This document shows positions 28,401-40,400 of a stretch of 64,000 nt of DNA, in pieces. The position numbers and the translations under genes were made by a program. Source of the stretch: Lichenostomus cassidix. Its lineage: Eukaryota; Chordata; Aves; Passeriformes; Meliphagidae. Location of the stretch: assembly GCA_008360975.2 (NCBI GenBank), contig CM039211.1, forward strand, positions 65,004,565 through 65,068,564. Reading direction: 5' to 3'. How positions within the stretch are numbered: the first letter of the stretch is position 1; each line of letters starts with the position of its first letter. The notes below the pieces were generated by a model. That model was not told where the DNA came from, searched no databases, and saw nothing but the letters and a program-made list of their open reading frames with translations.

Positions 28401-31400
28401 TTTTCATAATTCTGTAATCCTGGTTTTCCCCTCTCTGAGAGCGTCCTGGCAACCGCCTTACTTGTCTTGCTTGCTTGTTTTTCTCTTTCCTTTCTTGCTC
28501 TGCTGATACTGTCACACCTGTGTTTCCTTGTGCCCAGTCCTGCCAGTAGGACTCATGGGATCTACTTTTTGTTTTGCATTTCATATTGCTCTGGAGTTTG
28601 TAAACCGCTTTTTGGATAAATCATTATAACAATTAAAAATAACCAAAACCAATAAAGATGTCCTGAACATTGCTTATTACCTTGCTCATACTGAAAATTA
28701 TTCTCCACAGTGGGTAAATTTATTATTTACAATCTGTACGACAGCTGCCCGGTAAGAAATACTTGATTGGCAACTGATAATTTGAAGTTGGTGTTTTCTT
28801 TCCTATGTCTCAAATCCTGCAAACCCCTCTGGAGAGGGAAGCACTGCAGTCTGGTCCCTGCTGCAATAGCAGCTGTACTACCTGATGTTCAAGGTCCTCC
28901 TTGAACCACATCTTGCTCCTCTGCAGCCCTGCACGGCTCCTCCTCGAGTTTTGGCGAAGGGGTTTGAGGCCGCTGGTTGCTTCAGGAAGGATCAGGGCAT
29001 TGGGAGCAGTGCCTCTGCGTGGCTCAGGAAAGCTGCAAACATCCCTGCAAGGAAACTTCTCCGTGCTGACTCTGCTCTGTGCTGCCTCCTCCTTTCTGCC
29101 TCCTTTGCTTGGACCACAGCTAACATAGCAAAGCTCAGCAGAAACGCCAGTATAGCTTGGGCTGTACAGGTGTGTGGTGATGGGCAGCAAGGTGCTAAAT
29201 AGCTCCCTCCCGCATCCTCCCAGCTCTCTCTTGGTGTTCCAAATCCAAATTGAAGGACTTTCTGCACATTTTCTCTCAGCGAGAAGGTTGCCGCATATGG
29301 AAGATGCACATCCTGAAGGGCACGGACGGGCTGGGAATCCAGATCACAGGAGGTAGAGGCTCGAAGCGATCTCCTCACAGCATCATCATCACCCACGTGG
29401 AGGAAGGCGGCTCTGCACACAGGTGAGGTGACAGTGGTGCCTTCGTGGTGGTGGGTGTGATGGAATATCCATGGCCATTGCTGTTAGCCAGGTTCACAAG
29501 AAAAGTGTAGGAGTTTTGCCCTCCCATTGTGTGAGGGTGAGAATATGGCATTTTTAGCTTAAAAATTTATTTTTGTGTTTGATCAATGAAGCTTTTTCTA
29601 GCAGGTTTAGTCCAAACTTTAGACAGATCAAACACTTCGTTGGTGGTAGAGAGAAAACCAAGGAGCCTGATGGCTTGTAGGGCTTTCCCTCCAAGTCCCT
29701 TTATGAAAGATGTGTCTTTCCCATGGGATCGGTTGTGCATCCCAGGGTACTCATTGCCAGCCCTGCTCCTGCTCCTAATGGGGTGGTGATGGGGCTTGCT
29801 GTTCCGTGACCTAAGCCAGTGGGTCACAGAGAAGACTTTTGGGGTCTCAGCCCTGCAAAGAGGGTGAAATGCCCCGACTGTGACAATGATTTCCTGTCAG
29901 CACCTTTCTGAGCCCCTTTTTTAAGAAAATAACACCGCACTGATCAGTGCAAGCTTAGCTTAGCAAGATCACGTGTTGTCCATGCCTCCACATCCCACCA
30001 CACGCCCCTGCTGTGGGAGGACCACCCTGCAGCTCCATGTTCCTGCTCTGTTTCTGCAGGGATGGCAGGCTGATGGCTGGTGACGAGCTCCTCATGATCA
30101 ACGGGCAGTCGCTGGTGGGGCTCTCCCACCAGGACGCCGTGGCCCTCCTTCGCTCGGCCGCTGGCCTGGTGCAGCTGGTGGTCTCTAGCAAGGTACAGAT
30201 GTCTCCTGGGTGGTCTCACAAATGTACATTCACAAATGTTTGTGCAAGTGCTGCATGAAAAGAGCGTATTTTCGATAGGGAATCACATACGCATGTTTGC
30301 TCCACTAAATTTAATACACAGCAAGGGGAAATGTATCAGTAGCTGCTATAAATCTGTGGCCAATCAGCACAGTATAGACTGAATTAATGATTTGCTTGTA
30401 CTGTCACTGTCAGTCAGTGTGCAGATGAGTATTTATTCACGCAGACATTACCTAAGTTTTGGCCAAAATTTTTTTCTTAAAATTACATGCTAAGTAAAGC
30501 AGGCTGTTCTGAGCCTCTTCTGCTTCCTGCCTCAACAGCCTGTGTACCTCTCATCTCTGTCCTGTGTGCCTGAGATCTCTCAATGATGATCTCTTGGCTC
30601 GACTTCCTTACTTTGTCCTTGTTAATAGCGTGGAGTGGAGCTCTTTCAGATAAAGGAACATGAAATTTCAGGGAAATGAGAGTGGAACTCATTTATCAGT
30701 TGGACTCTTCGTTCTGCCTTGATGGCAGAAGAGGTTGAGGGGATATTACATAATATTTTTGTTCTTTGTTTAAGAAAATCCTGCCCACCCCTGTTTGCTT
30801 TTCTCCATGGATCACATCCTGCTGCCTCTGACTTGGGTTGCCCCAGGTGTTTGGTGGATGGTCAATCAATGCCCAAAAGCACCCAGGGGTCTCAAAATAG
30901 GACCTGCCTGCAGGGTGTGGGTCACCAGGGCCTTTGATGTGGTGACAGGAACATCTTGGCCAAACAGACCACTCATGTATTTGCATTTCCAGGGTGCCAT
31001 CAAGCCACTGTGTCGGTATTTTTAAATTTTTTCTTAGCTTCACCTTCAGATTTCCCCAGCCATCCCAATTCAGGTTTCTGTGGCTTTAATGTCAGGATGC
31101 TCTGGATATGTTTCCCAGAATGCTGAATGCACATGTTTTTCAAGAAGAGGGTCTATTCCACTATTTTCAAAGTAAAAGGCCTGTAACTTCTCTAACATTT
31201 CCGTCAGACATTGAAGTTCATTGCAGACCTTCTTTGGGGTCATAGTCTGGAGTTAACACCACCAGTGTTTATTCTGGAAACACCACACTTCGATCTGAAT
31301 TAGGTACATTTTGTGTTTCCTTTAAACAGCTGGACTCTGCCAAAACCCAAGGCAGTAGACTGTATGTATTTCTCCTTAAAAATAAAGTGCTTGTTCATAT

Positions 31401-34400
31401 GGTGACCTCATCAAAATAATCATCATGCATAAGCTTAGTGCATAAAACTTTACTTTCTTGATCAGGCTGTGAATCTGCTTTTCTTGTGCTCTGTGCACTT
31501 GGACAGTTTTCATGTCCCTCGAAAGGGGACTTGGAAAGGCAAGCAATAGGGAATACAGCCTGTGCTATGTTTTTGGCAGCTCCAGAAAAGGGGTAGATAG
31601 GTGAAGTGTTCCCCAGCAGCTCTCTCTGGGCATTATTTGTTAGTGTAGGAATGCAGCTTTGCCTTTTGGCTTGGTGAGTGCTCAGTAACGCAGAATCAGT
31701 TCCGAAAGCAGTGAGTCTGTCTGGGCACTGCTTTTGGCTGATGCACATGCTGGCCTGCCAGAAGAGATGGCAAAGATGGGAAGCAGATGCTGGAGCATCA
31801 GGACTGAGTTGGCAGAGGATTGGTGGGCCAGTTTTCATTTTACTCTCCTAAGTAGGGTTGTCAGTGTATCATTCTTATTTGTGTAGGTAGATAAACACGT
31901 GAAGTGAGCATCCACTGGGAGGGAACAGGAGCACGGGGTGTGATTTGGGATGCAATGGAATGAGTAATGAGGTCTGTAAATCCTCAGTCCACTTGCAGTG
32001 ATGTTTAATAAACTCAAAGTGGGGCGGAATAGGCTGCTGGAGAAGCACTTATTTTAAATTCTCCTTTATGAAATATAAATCTTTCAAACGTGTATTGGCC
32101 TATGTTTACTGTATATGCACTTTCAAACCAAGCCTGCTTTTTATAACCAGACCATTAAAAGTTTGAGCACATGGAAGTGTGTAACAAGGGCAGGATTCCG
32201 AGGGAGCTCACTGGGCAGGTGAGATGGAGCAGTTTTACTGTGACAGTGGTGTTTTTCTGCATGTGATGTAATATATTATGTTGTCTCTCGGGTAGGAATC
32301 TTCTGAAGGGGATCTTCTGAAGTATCCATCTACCAGTTTGCCAGATTTGCTTAGCACTTGCTCAGTCCAAGACTCTGTCTCTTGCACTGACAATAAGGAA
32401 AATGAAGAGCCAGAAGAAGAAGACATGAAAGCAGTGAATGTGTCTCCTGAAAAACTGGTCGCTGTAAGTGTGGTTTTGGTGTGACATTTTTACTCTCTTT
32501 CTCTCTCTCTTGATGCCTATTTGCATCTGTCACATTCTTCACATCTGCCTGACATGGAGCAAGTCCTCAGGACAAGGCAATCCCATCCCACCCAGCCCTT
32601 CTCTGCACGGGATGTGGGTGAGAAGCTGGAATGGGGATGGCATTTACCACAGCCCTGCCATCTCTGCGCTGGAGCAAGGCAGTGGCACAGGGAGCAGGAG
32701 CACTCGAGGCCTCCAGCCTATGTTGCAATCGTGGTTTTGTTTTTCTCTTCAATTGTTTTCCACCCACCTCCACTGCTTTTGTTGCATCTGATGCAAAGTC
32801 TCTCGCCGTGCTTACGTAGTTACATGCTCTTTTTTCCTTTCCTTTTGTAACAAAACTTCTTTAACAGTTTATGATCCAAGTCTTGAAGTCTGTGTTTGCC
32901 CTGCTAAAGCCAACAGACACTTCGGAGGAGGGATAGGAATTTCTGGCTGTGAACCATGGTCCAAGTTCCGCTGAATAAATGCTGCCGGTTGATAATCTCG
33001 CTTGCATTCCCTTCAGGGCTGCATTAAGAAGAGATTAAGTGGGTTATTGTTATTTATTTGTAATGTAGCAGCTCTGTGAAACTTCATAGGTCTTCTGGGC
33101 CTCTCTTGTATTGTATAGATAAAGAATAAAATGATGTTCCTAATCTAAAGAGCTTGCAGACTGGTTTTCCAGCAAGGGAAGGCAGGTGGATTCACTTGAA
33201 GTTTTTATATATTTCTTACTTCCCTTCTTGTCTTGTCCTCCCCACCCCCTCACCCCCCCACCTCGTTTTCTGTGACAGTTAAAATAAGTCTGGTAAACCT
33301 TTGGATGGCTCAGCTGTGATACTGGTTTGGTGATTTGTTTTGATTTTATATTTTTACATTTACACCTGAGCAAAAAGGTTGCTCCCCGGGATGAATCTCA
33401 TGCTGTAGTCTGGCTGATGCTGGTGTTCACTTCCTACCTGCTTCTCATCTCTGACTTACTTTGAGTCAATGTTTATAACAATTCTCACTCTCACACATCT
33501 CAGTACTCTGACAAATTTTGTTATTTCTGCACTGTCTTCTCTTCTATGTGCCAGAGTGCCTTTTGGGGGGAAGGAAGGGGAAAACAAATAAATGGGGAAT
33601 GCTTAGCACGCTGATGTTGGTGTAGTGTTTGTGTGCTAACTTTAGTGGGCATCTAAGCATTCTTTAGACTATCAAAATACTTCAAATTCTTCTACATATC
33701 ATGTTTCCAGTTCTGGTGATTTTTCATAAGGCTATGTCTCATCAGCACTTAAATATAAAAATTAATTTTGACAAAATTTAATTATGTGTGGCTTCAGGAT
33801 TAAGCACCCTGTCATTCCAGTGACTCTTTCAGCACACACTAGGGGATATTTGTCACTTAGTTTACTCAGGTCTTTTCCAGCAAAGCTCTGCCTGGTTGCC
33901 AGTGATGGCTCTTTTTTATCAAATGTTTCCTTTCCAGATTAACATAATGCTCAGGGAAGCTCAAGATGGTTGAGGTGCATGACTATGAGGACACAGCTGC
34001 ATGAGCCTCCCAGAACCCTTCAGCTCAGACCTGAGCTTAGAGCCCCAATGCCAGATCCAGTGCCACCCCAGCTGGCAGTGGTGGTAGCCACTGACTCAGA
34101 GCCAGTTGGGTTTGCCTGCCTGTCTGGCACTCTGGCTCCTGATGCCAATGGCTCTGTGCTTTCAGAATACATCATTGGAAGGTTGAGGGGAAATCACAGA
34201 AATCTGGATACAATAAACACTTTAGAAGAGTAGCAGCAGGATTTTTGTCATTGTCTTTTTCTTCTTCTATTAATTTCTTTTGTTGAAAGGATGTAATTTA
34301 AAGGAATGTAATAAGTTATTGGTGACTCGCAGGACCTCTTCTGTTTTTGCTTGATCCACAGATGAAATCATTGCTTTTCTGATCCAAAGCACACATTCTG

Positions 34401-37400
34401 TTTGTGTTCCCTTTGCAATTGCTGTGTCAACCTTGGAGTGCAGACAGGGCTCTCTGCAGCCTGGGGTGGGCAGTCTGTACAGTGTAAACCTCTCAGCTTT
34501 ACCTTCATTCTCATCCATCCTCATCAGATCAGGGCAGCCTGAGCTGAACCAGGCTGTGCAAATACTGCATATCACCAGCCAGGACAGAGGAAACTAAATG
34601 TATAGAAAAGATAAAATTCATGTGGCTTTTTACCACCTGGCAGGATGGGGGAGATTTTTCATAGCAAAGCTTAAAAGCTGATTTCAATTCTAGTATGAGC
34701 TCAAAGCATCACAAGATTTTATTTTTAAATATATATAAATGTATAGTATATACATTATTGCAAAATTGCTTTGGAGATCACTGCTCTTTGCTGCTCTCAT
34801 GCTTTTGATGTGTCTTCTCTTTCTCTCACATATATTCCATTATATCTATACTGTAGATAAGGGATGACAGTGTGACTGAGGATTAAAGCAGGAACTAAGC
34901 TGGACTATTTTTAATCAGTGCAAATATAATTGTATTAGACTTCCAGGCTGGGTGGTACTCAAGGTCTGGACCAGCTGAGACTGTGATCTCAGTCTTAAGA
35001 GTCAGGTGTCTTAGATGTGAGGCTGATTCTCAACTCAGCTCTGTCCAGGAGTTACCTTTCTCACCTCTGACAAGAGGTTAATGGATTTTCTTGTTTACTC
35101 TGCAGGGACTTAAAGGGATGCTGTCAGGTGCTGGGTGGTTATGTCATAGTGAGTAATTCAGAGTGTTTTATTGGCAGCTGAGGCTTCACTGTCCCTTTTC
35201 TGACCCACAACAATGTCTATCTAATTCTTAAACAAGTGTAGAAGATACTACAAAATTTGCAGGAGCTCCTACGTTTGTCAAAGATGTTATTTCATTAACT
35301 TCTCTGTGAATATAGTTGACTACTGAGTATTCAGAGCCATGATTAACTAAAAAATTTGCAGGAGCTCCTACGTTTGTCAAAGATGTTATTTCATTAACTT
35401 CTCTGTGAATATAGTTGACTACTGAGTATTCAGAACCATGATTAACAGACCTGATGGACTTGCTGCTTTAGCACTTGATTGCCTAAAGGCTGAACCAGGC
35501 ATGAAAAACAATCAGTTGGAATGAAGGTATGTATTCAAATCTTCTTCCTTGTAGCTACTTAGAACTCAGCTGGACCAGGTTCTTGAGGAAACTGATGTAA
35601 GTTATCACTGTTTTGAAATGGGACACCCAACCAAGGTCTCTTCCGACCTGGCTTACTTTAAAATTCTGTGGAAAAAATAATAAAAATGAAAACAATGTTT
35701 TCTAGAGAGTGGAGGTTAAAAGATTTCTCCGTGAGCAAGATGTTTCCACCTCTTTTAAAGTTCTGCTCCAGCAGAATGGAAATGGAAATGGAGTCTGAGC
35801 TAGCCAGCTTTCCCAGGACACAGCAGAAGAGTTCAGTTACACTTGAAAACTCTAATTTAAGAGAAATATCACTTTAAGTCTTATTTGAAAGTCTACTTGT
35901 TAAGTTTAATTAATAAAAATCACATAATAAAATTTAATTGTCATTCTGCTTTTACAGTCTCCTTATGTAAAAGCCTGTTTAACAGTAAGCATGCTTTAAA
36001 GTTCTAACTTTATTAAGACTTGTGCAGAAAAAGGATTACATTAATATCCATAAAGTACATTTCTTTCAGAAGGAGTTTGGCCAAAATGTTCCTTAACTTC
36101 AGACATGAAACACTGGGTCAGAGGGTTGTATTGTCCTAAATGGTCCTGAGACATTTAAACTCCTTCACCCCAATCCATATTTTGCCATGTGCAGTTGACA
36201 CTGCTGTTCTAAAATGTCACTATTTATTTCCAAGTGTGAAATAGGATAATATGATAGTATTTGCCTTGGATAATTTATTTTGAATTCTAATTCACTTTTA
36301 CTAGTGTTTCTGTTGTTTGAAATTGAATCTGTCGCTGGTGGCTGGGTGGTGGAGCAACCTGGGAAGTGGACTCTAAACGGAAAGCTCATCTGCCAAGAAT
36401 TTGGAAAGTGTCCAATGAATTTGGGGCACTTTTGGTCCCTAGACAGAAGCATGTGCCATTCTTTGTTGCTTCAAAAGTTATTTGCCTTTGTGTGGTTAAA
36501 TATCTGATGGTCTGAGTATTTTTTAAATGTTCCGTTTCAGTGACCAGCTTCATATTAATGGCCTGACAGTCTAACAAGTTAGTAAACACAGCAAGAGGGT
36601 GTCTGCCTTGGAAATTTTGGATCTCTATTTGCTGGAGGCAGGAATGGAAGGCTGGGGACTGCTCCTCTGTACTTAAATCTTGTGTTCTCCCCTGGTATGT
36701 GATGCTGGAGGCAGGACCCTGAGCTGAGTCTGTTCCATGCAGAATAGAACTGTACAAGAGAGAAAAGGAGGTCATCCTTATCTCTGCCTTTTGCTGGGGC
36801 ACTGGGAAGGGAATTTGTCTCCCCATGCCCAAGCTTATCATGCAGGCAAGCACTGGGGACACAGTCTGTGGCAGCCCAGCTGCATGATCCTCTGCTGTGA
36901 GCCATCAGGCCCTTTCTGCTCATATTTAACCATTTTGAGATGACCTGAAGTGTGTGATTTGTGCCTTCACGTCAGCACTGGGTGCATTGCACGCAAAAAC
37001 GGCTGTGACCCAGCAAGGTCTTCACCCTCCTACCAGCAACAGAAACAGGATGTCTCCCTGTAAAGGCTCCTTGCGTGATCCGGGTTACCTGATCCCTGCC
37101 AAAACCCACTTGTGGTTTTCATGCAAGACGTGTACCTGAAAGGGGATAAATAAACATGTTTGGTGAATGTGAAGAAATGCATTTGTTTAACTCTTCTCTT
37201 TCCCTGATTTTATGGTTTTTTTCTGTGCTGTAGGACTGACTAGTTGTTTTCCACCATCAGCCTTTCCGTCGTACCAGGGAATCCATACATAATTACCTGT
37301 AGCCATGCAAGCATAATGAAGAAGAGAATAACAATGCCATAACTTTAAAAACAGTCTTGGGGTCAAAAGTTCTACTGGAAACACTGAGAGAGAATTTCAG

Positions 37401-40400
37401 AGAAAGCATTAGCATTGAGAAGGAACAGGAAGCATAACTCAACAATTAAATGTGTGCAGAGCGTGGGGAGGGGCCCTCGTTACTTGGAGTACTGGTGTGT
37501 TTGTTCCCATTGCACTCTCTACACAGGCTGCAGAAACACGGCTCACTCTGCAAACAGCACTGTATGGCTGGGAGAAAAGCAAGAGAAAGATTTTCCTGGC
37601 AGAAATTTGCTTAGCAATGAAATGCTTTACTTAGGGTGGGGGGAAGGGGAAGAAATTGAAGAGCCTGATGTGGGGCTTGGCTGTATCCTGGGAAGGGTTC
37701 AATAGTACTGTTCCTTTTCGTGGTCAGGGCTGGCAATGTTTACAGATCCTGCCCTGTGCCACATCACCCTTGGAAGGGGCAGGCAAGGGCAGGGTCCAGC
37801 TGCACCTTGGTATGGCTCAGAGCTGCTGCTCAGCTGTAAATGCTGAATTTGTTGAAGTCTGGCTGTACTGTACCTTTCTGAGGTACAGGCTTGTCCAGCT
37901 TATCCATGGGTCTGTGCCCAAGCAGTGCCCTTCACTCATGCTGTGGCTGATGAGACATGCTGGGTTCTACAGTGACTCCAGAAGCAAGTTTTCAGGGTAA
38001 ATACACTTAGGAATTTGGGCAAGAGGAAATGGCAAAGTGCTTGGGGACCAAATCTTGTTCACACGGTGTGTGCTGTTTCTAGAAGCCCTGTCACATTAAA
38101 ATAAGCAGTTGCAGGGGGGCTTGCTCAGTGATGGGCTGATGCTGGTGCTGTGGCACTGGTCAGGGCTGGGGGAAGGTGTTGGCATGCTTTGCATGAGGTG
38201 GGGGAGAAGGAGTAGTGCTGAAAGGCCCCCAGGGGCACAGTGTCACTGAATTACTGTTTTTCACACATTGTAAAGTTCACCTGTCAAGGAGACATTAACA
38301 TGAATGTGTTCTTCACATCAGGAGGGAGCTCCTCAGAGCACTCAGTCGTACCCTGTGCCTGGCTCCCAGCCCTTTGGGGCCTCTTTCCACTGCCTCCATC
38401 TTAAAGGCAAGACCAGAGAAAGCTCTTTTACCCGGGGGCCAGTACTGGAAGGGTTTTCTGCAGATGTGATTCAGTCTACAATATGTGAAATACCTCCTGC
38501 TGCTTGGGCTGGTGGAAGATAACCTTTCTGACTTGACCATAAATAACAGTGTAGACAAGGCCCAGCATTACATATTTGCTCTTCCCGTGTGATATATTTG
38601 AAAGCCGAGTCAGCAGAGTCATAGAAACACAAGTTTATCTACGGTACAGGTTCTGCATGGTCTTTGTTTTTGTGAATGAGGGCTTTTCCCATAAAGTATC
38701 AGATACAGTACAGCCTGTCTCTCCTTTGGCTGTTTGGATAACTGCCCAGTTTTGAAGGAGATGAACTGCCTTTAACAAGCTAAAAATAACACCCTCATGG
38801 CACTGGAACAAGAGAAATGCTGTCACAGCCATGCAATTCACATACATTAGCAGAAGGATGATACAGGCTCTAGAATTTTAGAGTTAGTGAATGTCGCAGC
38901 ACCACATCTGCAAATTTTTGAGCATGTACACAGTCCAGTCTTGGTTGGGATTGGGTAAAACTCATTTGAGATGTGTCATGCAGCCTCTAGAATGTTTGAG
39001 GCTTCAGATCCTTGAATATGCAGGTGTGAAAGACACTTAATTCCTACATATTCCATATCTTTTTGTATACTTAGGATGGTATAAAATGCCATTTTGGAGC
39101 TGAGATCCAAAGCTCCCACCAGTGGCGTCATGGGAATGCTCTCTGCAGCTGTTGGTTGATGTCAGTATTAAGAAGGTCTTGTTTCATTCTCAGGAGGGTT
39201 GTTTATTTTGAGGAGTGATTATTGCATGTTTTGTCCCTCACTGGGAATTAGAAGATTGTCATTTAAAAAAAAAGAAAGAAAAATAACATAAGCAATTTAT
39301 TGTTTGTCATGATGTGAATGCTCCAGATTTGTGCTAAGCCACGAACTGAGCATGTATTAAACAAAATAATGGAGTAGCTGAATGAGCTTTCATACTACTT
39401 GAGTTCCATGTTTGTCACCGGATCATGGAATCCTTTAGGCCTCTGCTGTTTTCTAAGACTGGTCTTCTGGGATCTCTCTGCAGCACATAGAGACATCTCG
39501 TGGGCAGTGACTAAACTGCATGGAAAGCATGTGTCCTGCTTTTTTTGATGTTCTGGGGGAAAAAAGGATACAGCATAAAAAAGAGAACAGCAGGGAATCT
39601 GTTTGTGTGCATTTGATTTCCTTTCACTCAAAAGCTGTTTCTAGTGACAATCATAATATACTGCAGAAGAAGAGTAATCTGGTCCAAAAAGGATTGGGAA
39701 CTGTTTAGCTGGGAGCATCTTACCGTTTCCAAGGCATGTGTTGTCTGTGATATGTGTTTCTTGGAAAACTTGGCTGTGTTAGCCATTTCCTGCATTTCTT
39801 CCTATTTAAGAGGATATTTTCTGGAAGTTTTTTCTCTTCAAAACATTATTAATAATTTTAGTGACTCTTTGGAAATCTGAAAATGGACTCTGTTTTGCTT
39901 GACTTCAGCTCTGCCCAGTGACTCATTTGGGCCAGCCCAGCTGGGATCCTGCTACATCAAGAACCTGCCAGCATCCTCTAACAGTGGTCAACACATTGTT
40001 GCTCCTGGTATCAAACACATTCAAGAAGGTTTTGGAGAGTCTTTAAAAAATAAATAGAATGTTCTGGAAGATGAAAGTAGCTCAGATCAGCCATTGTACA
40101 TTTCTTACAGAGTGTGCATGGGCAGATATTGCTGTTGGCTTTGTGGTGATGAATGCCAGGTTTTGTTTCATGTGCAGGTTTGTGTGTGACTACTCTGTAG
40201 ATTTTGAAAGAGACACAAAAACAACTGTTGGGGTTTTGTGCCTCTTGAAGTGAATAGTAATTCCCTCTTTAGCAACTACTGCATTATACTGAAGGCTTAG
40301 GGTTGGTTTTGAGTGCAGGCATTTGGTAAAGTGGAAGACTAGACATTCTTAGAGAACACTTTAAAAGCTTTTGTTTTATTTATTTGGCATTTCCACCTAT

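Noticed and set aside
36386..36862. Antisense open frame of 158 codons
   Set aside because: No family resemblance and no splice or polyadenylation context. Similar random frames occur throughout the introns.
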